NCBI RefSeq assembly: GCF_001570565.1
Contig: NZ_BBXE01000026.1
Location: 62,001-126,000, forward strand
Source: Herbidospora yilanensis
GTDB lineage: Bacteria > Actinomycetota > Actinomycetes > Streptosporangiales > Streptosporangiaceae
Length of the DNA: 64,000 bases
Reading direction: 5' to 3'
The position numbers and the translations under genes are program-made. This document shows, piece by piece, positions 58,844-64,000 of this stretch; position 1 is the first letter of the stretch, and each line of letters begins with the position of its first letter. Under the pieces are notes generated by a model. That model searched no databases and was not told the DNA's origin. It worked only from the letters and a program-made list of their open reading frames with translations.

Positions 58844-60664
58844 GTCGTAGTCCTTCAGCCAGGCGTCGAGTTGGAGCAGGCGCTCCAGCGGCGGCCTCGG
58901 CAGCGGCTCGCCGTCGGTTCGGCTCACCATCCTGCGGGCGTCGACGAGGTCCATGACCTCCTGGCTCGGCAGGTAGTCGCCGCGCAGCAGGTCGCGTGCG
59001 GCGTCGCGGAGCGCGACCCCGTACGACGGGTCCTGGGTCGAGGGGTAGGGCGACTTGACCCGGCGCAGGATCGAGTCGGGCAGGATGTCCGCGCAGGCCG
59101 CCCGCAGCAGGCTCTTCTCCCGGCCGTCGAACGTCTTCATCGCCCAGGGCGCGTTGAAGACGTAGGTGACGAGGCGGTGGTCGCAGAAGGGCACGCGGAC
59201 CTCCAGCCCGACGGCCATGCTCATGCGGTCCTTGCGGTCGAGCAGCATCTGCACGAACCGGGTGAGGTTGAAGTAGCTGATCTCCCGCATCCGCGCCTGC
59301 AGCCCGGTCTCGCCGGGCACGCGTGGCACCTCGGCCATCGCGTCGTGGTAGCTGTCGGCCTGGTAGCCGGGGATGTCGAGCAGCCGCAGCAGGTCCTGGT
59401 CGACCAGATCCAGGTTCACCTGGCCCACGACGTCGCCGACGGCCAGCCACGGGAAGGTGTCGGCGTTGACCGCCCTGGGGTCGTGGAACCACTGGTAGCC
59501 GCCGAAGACCTCGTCGGCCGACTCGCCCGACAGGGCCACCGTCGAGTGGCTGCGGATCGCGCGGAACAGCAGGTAGAGCGAGGTGTCCATGTCGCCCATG
59601 CCGACCGGCAGGTCGCGGGCGCGCAACACCGCCGCCCTGACGGCGGGGTCGATGAGGTCGGCCGAGTCGAGCACGATGTCGGTGTGGTCCGACCCGACGT
59701 GCCGCACCAGGTCGTGGGCGTAGGGCCCGTCGGGAGTCGACCGGGCGGCGTCGGGCTTGAAGTTCTCGGTGTAGCCGGTGAAGTCGACCGAGAACGACCG
59801 GACCCTGCCGAGGCCCTGCGCCTTCAGGTCGTGCGCGGCCAGCGCGGTGACGGCGCTGGAGTCGAGCCCGCCCGACAGCAGCGTGCACAGCGGCACGTCG
59901 CTGATGAGCTGGCGGGCGATGATGTCGTCGAGCAGCCCCCGGACGTTCAGCACGGTGGCCGCGATGTCGTCGGTGTGCTCGTACGAGGTGAGCCGCCAGT
60001 AGCGGCGCTTGGTGATGCCCTCCCGGCGGATCTTGACGATCTGGCCGGGGCGGACCTCGTACATGCCCTTGAAGATCGCCATCTCCGGCGTCTTCACGAA
60101 CGCGAGCATCTCGCGCAGCCCGTCGGCGTCGACGACCCGCTCGGCCATCGGGTTGGCCAGGATCGCCTTCGGCTCCGAGCCGAACAGCACCCCGTCGTGC
60201 GTCGGGTAGTAGTAGAGCGGCTTGATCCCCATCCGGTCGCGGACCAGGATGAGCTGCTCGGCGCGGGTGTCCCAGACGGCGAACGCGAACATGCCGTTCA
60301 GGTGGTCGGCGAGGTCCTCGCCCCACTCCAGGTAGGCGTGCAGGAGGACTTCGGTGTCGCTGTACGTCCGGAACGTGTGCCCCCGCGAGACCAATTCGTC
60401 GCGGAGTTCCTGGAAGTTGTAGACCTCACCGCTGTAGGTGAGCACCGCCAGCTCGCGTCCGTCGTCCTCGGCGACCATCGGCTGCCGTCCTCCGGCGAGG
60501 TCGATGATGGCGAGACGCCGGTGCCCGATCGCGGCGTGCGGAGAGAGCCAGAGCCCCTCGTCGTCGGGCCCCCGACAGCTCATCGTGTCGGTCATGGCCT
60601 GCGCGATCTCCCGTGCTCCCGTCAGATCACGCTCGTAGTCCACCCAGCCGGTGATTCCACACAT
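58826..60664 (-). CDS. asnB: Asparagine synthetase (glutamine-hydrolysing)
   Basis: It makes asparagine from aspartate, glutamine and ATP. The mature N terminus starts MCGITGW, so Cys2 is the glutaminase nucleophile, with RLAIIDLAGGRQPM and YSGEVYNFQELR following. The synthetase half has the PP-loop LLSGGLDSS (~260) and SGESADEVFGGY. Length is 612 residues. ATG 60664 follows GGGAG and is fixed by the requirement for Cys2. No biosynthetic cluster is adjacent, so a housekeeping or cell-envelope amidation role is likely. The stop codon lies inside a repeat shared with the other side of the GHKL gene. Confidence 0.96.
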   Translation of the reverse strand: MCGITGWVDYERDLTGAREIAQAMTDTMSCRGPDDEGLWLSPHAAIGHRRLAIIDLAGGRQPMVAEDDGRELAVLTYSGEVYNFQELRDELVSRGHTFRTYSDTEVLLHAYLEWGEDLADHLNGMFAFAVWDTRAEQLILVRDRMGIKPLYYYPTHDGVLFGSEPKAILANPMAERVVDADGLREMLAFVKTPEMAIFKGMYEVRPGQIVKIRREGITKRRYWRLTSYEHTDDIAATVLNVRGLLDDIIARQLISDVPLCTLLSGGLDSSAVTALAAHDLKAQGLGRVRSFSVDFTGYTENFKPDAARSTPDGPYAHDLVRHVGSDHTDIVLDSADLIDPAVRAAVLRARDLPVGMGDMDTSLYLLFRAIRSHSTVALSGESADEVFGGYQWFHDPRAVNADTFPWLAVGDVVGQVNLDLVDQDLLRLLDIPGYQADSYHDAMAEVPRVPGETGLQARMREISYFNLTRFVQMLLDRKDRMSMAVGLEVRVPFCDHRLVTYVFNAPWAMKTFDGREKSLLRAACADILPDSILRRVKSPYPSTQDPSYGVALRDAARDLLRGDYLPSQEVMDLVDARRMVSRTDGEPLPRPPLERLLQLDAWLKDYDVKVSV

Positions 60665-60819
60665 GCTCCCGATCCCCCAATCGCTTGCACACCTGTGGCA
60701 ACCCACGCTCGGGGGCTCGATATGCCCGGATAAAAGTTTTTTGGAGCCCTGATGTCGAAACCACGGCAACCCGGACGACGCGTTGACGGAAGACCAAGAA
60801 TCCGAAGGAGACACCAAAG

Positions 60820-61428
60820 ATGAGCAAGGTCATCACCGGCGGCACGATGTCCCTCGACGGCTTCATCGCCGGCCCCGGCGAGAGCGGCTTCGACCTGCTG
60901 TTCCAGTGGTACGGCAACGGCGACGTCGAGGTCGTGGGCGCGAGCCCGAACGTCCCTCCGCTGCGCCTGTCGCGCGCCAGCGCCGACCTGATGGCCGAGG
61001 AGCACGGCGGCATCGGCGCCCTGGTCGTCGGCCGCCACCTCTACGACATGACCGACGCGTGGGGCGGCACGCATCCGATGGGCGTCCCGGTGGTCGTGCT
61101 GACGCACCGCGTCCCGGAGGAGCGGCCGAACTTCGTGTTCGTCGACGAGGGCATCGAGGCGGCCGTGGCGAAGGCGAAGGAGATCGCGGGCGGCAGGGAC
61201 GTCGTGGTGAACGGCGGCCAGATGGCCCGCCAGGCGCTGGAGGCCGGCCTGATCGACGAGGTCGGCGTGGAACTCGTCCCGGTGCTGCTCGGCGGCGGCA
61301 CCCCGCTGTTCGCGGACCTGGGCATCGCGCCCGTCCAGTTCGAGGGGCCGGTCAGGGTGGTCGAGGGCGCCGGAGTCACGCACCTGCGCTACCGCGTGCG
61401 CCGATCCGGTGACGGCGGCCCCGCCTAG
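60820..61428 (+). CDS. Dihydrofolate-reductase-family (RibD C-terminal) protein
   Basis: This 202-residue NADPH-dependent reductase family member has TGGTMSLDGFIAGPGE at its start, LVVGRHLYDMTDAWGG and VVVNGGQMARQALEAGLIDEV, typical of the RibD_C/DHFR-like group found singly in actinomycetes. The substrate is unknown. ATG 60820 follows AAGGAG. It stands 27 bases before the BlaI gene and may share its transcript. Confidence 0.9.
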   Translation: MSKVITGGTMSLDGFIAGPGESGFDLLFQWYGNGDVEVVGASPNVPPLRLSRASADLMAEEHGGIGALVVGRHLYDMTDAWGGTHPMGVPVVVLTHRVPEERPNFVFVDEGIEAAVAKAKEIAGGRDVVVNGGQMARQALEAGLIDEVGVELVPVLLGGGTPLFADLGIAPVQFEGPVRVVEGAGVTHLRYRVRRSGDGGPA

Positions 61429-61455
61429 AGACCCGGTTTGCGTACTCTGTAGGGC

Positions 61456-61809
61456 ATGGCACGGCTGGGCACTCTTGAGCGCTCGATCATGGACGCCCTG
61501 TGGGAACACCCCGACGGGGTCTTCGCCCACGACCTGACGGCGAGGTTGCCGTCCAAGCCGGCGATCACCACGGTCCTGACCGTACTGGTGCGGCTGACGC
61601 ACAAGGGCCTGGTCTCCCGCGAGCGGGTCGGCCGCGCCCACCTCTACCGGGCCGCCGTCGACAAGGACGCCGTCGTCGCCGAGGCGATGCGGGCCGCGCT
61701 CGACGAGGCCGGCGACCTCGAAGGTGCCGTGCAGCGGTTCGTCGGCACGGTCTCCCCCGAGGTCGCCGCCGCCCTGCGCGAGGCCCTCGACGCGAGGGAC
61801 GCCCGATGA
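61456..61809 (+). CDS. BlaI/MecI-family winged-helix repressor
   Basis: This 117-residue repressor has the winged-helix segment GTLERSIMDALWEHPDGVFAHDL split over two helices, then TTVLTVLVRLTHKGLVSRE, with a C-terminal dimerisation part. BlaI proteins are removed by proteolysis when a partner M56 peptidase senses a ligand. Its stop overlaps the M56 gene's start by four bases (ATGA). The target genes and signal are unknown; no beta-lactamase is nearby. Confidence 0.93.
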   Translation: MARLGTLERSIMDALWEHPDGVFAHDLTARLPSKPAITTVLTVLVRLTHKGLVSRERVGRAHLYRAAVDKDAVVAEAMRAALDEAGDLEGAVQRFVGTVSPEVAAALREALDARDAR

Positions 61810-62750
61810 CCCCGTGGTTGCTGTCCGCCCTGGTCGCGCTGCTGCCGATGAGCTTCGCGGCACGGCTGGCGAAGGCCGAATGGGCGTGGCGGCACCCCCG
61901 GGCGGCGCTGGCGCTCTGGCAGGCCGTCGCCCTGTCGGCCGGGCTCGGCGCGGTCACCGCCGGGCTGGTCGCGGCGGTCGCCCCGCTCGACGCGGTCTTC
62001 CCGCACGGCATGCACACGTTCGTCCGCCAACTGGCGTGGGGCCACGGCTTCCACGGCCTGGGCTGGGCCGAGTTCGCCGCGCTGGCCTGGTCGGCCGGGG
62101 TGCTGGTCTGGCTGGCGGCCCACACGGTGAAGGCGGCGCTGGTGGCGCTGGCCGAACGACGCCGCCAGCGGCTGCTGGTCGACGTGGCGGCGGAGCACCT
62201 CCCCGATTCCGACGTGTACGTCCTCCCGAGCGCCCGCCGCCTCGCCTACTGCGTGCCGGGGGCGGGCGGCCGGGTGGTGCTCAGCCAGGGGGCCGTCGAC
62301 TCGTTGTCGGCGGCCGAGCTCCAGGCCGTGCTGAGACACGAACGGGCCCACGCGAGGGGCCGCCACGACCTGGTGCTGCTGCCGTTCGTGGCGCTGGCCA
62401 AGGCGTTCGCCTGGTTGCCGTTCGCCCGCACCGCCCGGCAGGCCGTGGCGGTGCTGCTGGAGATGATCGCCGACGACCACGCCCGCGACCCGATCCCGCT
62501 GGCCCACGCCCTGGTCGCGATGACGGCCCCGGCCCCCGCCGGCGGGCTGGGCGTCGCCGACGCCGGGGTGGTCGAGCGGGTCCGCCGCCTGCTGGCCCGC
62601 GGCCGTCGGGCGGTGTGGTGGGTGTCGGTGCTGGCCTACTCGTCGGCGCTGCTGGTGCTCAGCGGGCCGGTGGCCGTGCTGGTCGCGCCGTGGTTGTGGT
62701 GGGACTGCCACCCGTCGGCCGACCTGCTCACCTGCGTACCGGACAACTGA
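61806..62750 (+). CDS. M56-family membrane metallopeptidase (BlaR1-like, no sensor domain)
   Basis: This 314-residue membrane protease has several spans at both ends, with the zinc motif HERAH in ELQAVLRHERAHARGRHDLV and a downstream acidic residue in LLEMIADDHARD. It pairs with the overlapping BlaI repressor. Unlike BlaR1 it ends after the last span without an extracellular penicillin-binding sensor domain, so the stimulus must be sensed differently. The arrangement is common in actinomycetes, but its role is not well known. Confidence 0.92.
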   Translation: MTPWLLSALVALLPMSFAARLAKAEWAWRHPRAALALWQAVALSAGLGAVTAGLVAAVAPLDAVFPHGMHTFVRQLAWGHGFHGLGWAEFAALAWSAGVLVWLAAHTVKAALVALAERRRQRLLVDVAAEHLPDSDVYVLPSARRLAYCVPGAGGRVVLSQGAVDSLSAAELQAVLRHERAHARGRHDLVLLPFVALAKAFAWLPFARTARQAVAVLLEMIADDHARDPIPLAHALVAMTAPAPAGGLGVADAGVVERVRRLLARGRRAVWWVSVLAYSSALLVLSGPVAVLVAPWLWWDCHPSADLLTCVPDN

Positions 62751-62754
62751 AGTA

Positions 62755-63180
62755 GTGCGGCTCGATCAGTTGCGGCAGGTCCGCCTGGCCAAAGACGCCA
62801 TGGACCGCGACTGGGCCGCCCCGCTCGACCTCGACGCGGTCGCCGCCCACGCCGGCTACTCGCGCTACCACTTCGTCCGTCTCTTCAGGGCCGTCTACGG
62901 CCTGACCCCCGGCCAATACCTGAGCCGCCGCCGGATCGAACGGGCCGAGAACCTGCTGCGCACGGCCAACCTGTCGGTCACCGAGATCTGCGCCCTGGTC
63001 GGGTTCGCCAGCCTCGGGTCCTTCTCCGCGACGTTCAAGAAGGAGACCGGCCTGACGCCCGGCGAATACCGGTCCCGGCACGCCGGAACCGCGATGGTCC
63101 CCGGCTGCTACACGCTGCTCTGGCACGGCGCCTTCAAGACCGCAATCCAGGAGAAGCCCGGTCCGCAGGCCGCTGACTAG
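62755..63180 (+). CDS. AraC-family transcriptional regulator (short form)
   Basis: This 141-residue regulator consists mainly of the AraC double HTH: LDLDAVAAHAGYSRYHFVRLFRAVYG, and after a spacer VTEICALVGFASLGSFSATFKKETG. It ends with a short extra tail and has no N-terminal ligand domain. GTG 62755 is four bases after the M56 stop. It precedes a glyoxalase-fold protein by ten bases; such AraC-VOC pairs are common, and the VOC protein is probably its target. Confidence 0.92.
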   Translation: MRLDQLRQVRLAKDAMDRDWAAPLDLDAVAAHAGYSRYHFVRLFRAVYGLTPGQYLSRRRIERAENLLRTANLSVTEICALVGFASLGSFSATFKKETGLTPGEYRSRHAGTAMVPGCYTLLWHGAFKTAIQEKPGPQAAD

Positions 63181-63190
63181 CCTCGACACC

Positions 63191-63613
63191 ATGATTAAAG
63201 GACTGTCCATAGCGAACGTCTGGGTCCTCGACCACGAGCGGGCCAAGGCGTTCTACACCGAGAAACTGGGCCTGGAGGTCCGCTCCGACGTGGTCATGGG
63301 CGAGGGCGGGCTGCGCTGGCTCACCGTCGGCGCCGAAGACCAGCCCGACGTCGAGATCACGCTCATGGTCCCCGGCCCGCCCGCCCTCGACCCCGAGTCG
63401 GCCGAGGCGCTGAAGACCCTGATCGCGAAGGGCGTTCTGGGCGCCGGGGTCTTCTCCACCGACGACATCCACGCCGACTACGCCGCCCTGAAGGCACGCG
63501 GCGTGGAGTTCCTCCAGGAACCGGTCGAACGCCCCTATGGCACGGAGGCCATCTTCCGCGACGACTCCGGGACGTGGTTCTCCTTCACCCAGCGCCGCGA
63601 CCGGCTCGACTGA
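63191..63613 (+). CDS. VOC/glyoxalase-superfamily protein
   Basis: This 140-residue single-domain protein has the paired beta-alpha-beta modules of the VOC fold (SIANVWVLDHERAKAFYTEK, then DDIHADYAALKARGVEF). The ending GTEAIFRDDSGTWFSF matches resistance- or glyoxalase-type members. Metal ligands cannot be fixed from sequence alone. It starts ten bases after the AraC gene and is probably co-transcribed. Confidence 0.9.
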   Translation: MIKGLSIANVWVLDHERAKAFYTEKLGLEVRSDVVMGEGGLRWLTVGAEDQPDVEITLMVPGPPALDPESAEALKTLIAKGVLGAGVFSTDDIHADYAALKARGVEFLQEPVERPYGTEAIFRDDSGTWFSFTQRRDRLD

Positions 63614-63647
63614 CTACTGAGTGTAATCACGGGGTATCGCCAGGGTC

Positions 63648-64000
63648 ATGACCGCCGCTCTCATGACCGCCCTGCTCCTCTCCGCCACCCTGCCGGCCTC
63701 GGCCGGAACACTCCCGGCCCGCACCGCGCTGGAGCGGCTGCACGTGAAGCCCGCCAGCGCCCTGATCCTCGCCCGCTACGAGCGCTCGAAGTTCATGACC
63801 GGCTGGCGGCGCGACGGAGCCGAGGGTTGCGACACCCGCCAGCGTGTCCTGCTGCGCAGTGACCGATCGCCCGGCACCGGCGAGGAGTGCGGCGGCGCGG
63901 AAGGGCGTTGGCTCAGCCCCTACGACGACCGGACCCTGACGAACACCGCACAGATCGACGTCGACCACGTGGTGCCGCTCGCCAACGCGTGGATCTCGGG
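63648..64000 (+). CDS. Secreted HNH-type nuclease (DUF1524-like), cut by the window end
   Basis: The first ~117 residues are visible. They hold a signal peptide (MTALLLSATLPASA), then ERSKFMTGWRRDG, CDTRQRVLLR, EGRWLSPYDD and the metal-site motif AQIDVDHVVPLANAW. This matches the architecture of the HNH protein at 26632-27213, with the same SPYD and DVDHxVPL signatures. The remainder lies beyond position 64000. ATG 63648 or ATG 63663 may be the start; neither has a strong Shine-Dalgarno. Confidence 0.85.
   Translation, partial: MTAALMTALLLSATLPASAGTLPARTALERLHVKPASALILARYERSKFMTGWRRDGAEGCDTRQRVLLRSDRSPGTGEECGGAEGRWLSPYDDRTLTNTAQIDVDHVVPLANAWIS

Overview
The window is high-GC actinobacterial DNA: GTG and ATG starts, strong G/C bias at third codon positions, 4-base start/stop overlaps, LacI, TetR, ECF and LuxR regulators, and many secreted CBM2, F5/8C and CBM6 enzymes. 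The gene content resembles a soil, plant-debris-degrading member of the Streptosporangiales or Streptomycetales. The family is not certain. I see no tRNA, rRNA, CRISPR array, IS element or replication origin.

Layout. (1) 1-3.8 kb: a visibly less GC-rich restriction-modification island with a Vsr-like nuclease, a C5 cytosine methyltransferase and two tandem Eco29kI-type GIY-YIG endonucleases. (2) 4.1-15.8 kb: plant polysaccharide use. A CBM2 metalloprotease sits under a CebR/CelR-type operator. It is followed by a large secreted (alpha/alpha)6 glycosidase, a GH43 enzyme and a LacI regulator, then a divergent ABC sugar importer operon ending in a GH127 beta-L-arabinofuranosidase. (3) 15.8-20.4 kb: a quinate/shikimate catabolic group (MHS transporter, dehydroshikimate dehydratase, TetR regulator, quinate/shikimate dehydrogenase) tied together by three copies of one operator. 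(4) 20.4-33.4 kb: a VapBC-like pair, a CBM2 GH-A glycosidase, a CE4 acetylxylan esterase, a P450, an SGNH hydrolase, a secreted HNH nuclease, HAD and AKR enzymes, an AbiEii-type toxin pair, and a two-component system. (5) 33.4-45.1 kb: a GH95 fucosidase, an ECF41-type sigma factor divergent from an NDH-like oxidoreductase, a glycosyltransferase, FAD and luciferase-like oxidoreductases, and an MMPL exporter with its TetR regulator.

(6) 45.1-56.8 kb: the most unusual locus. It is a four-gene operon plus a divergent LPxTG gene that together look like an actinobacterial version of the Gram-positive csc/WxL cell-surface complex. It holds a DUF916 peptidoglycan-binding membrane protein, a roughly 2,958-residue secreted protein with 15 DUF11 repeats, a small secreted protein sharing the giant's C-terminal domain, a DUF11 membrane-anchored protein and a small LPFTG protein. 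The C-terminal domains resemble WxL domains but carry a Tyr where the last Trp motif would be.

(7) 56.8-64 kb: a GHKL ATPase with a C-terminal PD-(D/E)xK-like nuclease motif, probably a defence gene, lies between two 18-bp exact direct repeats. One copy is the 3' end of asnB. Then come asnB, a RibD/DHFR-family reductase, a BlaI/M56 pair, AraC and VOC proteins, and the start of a second secreted HNH nuclease cut by the window end.
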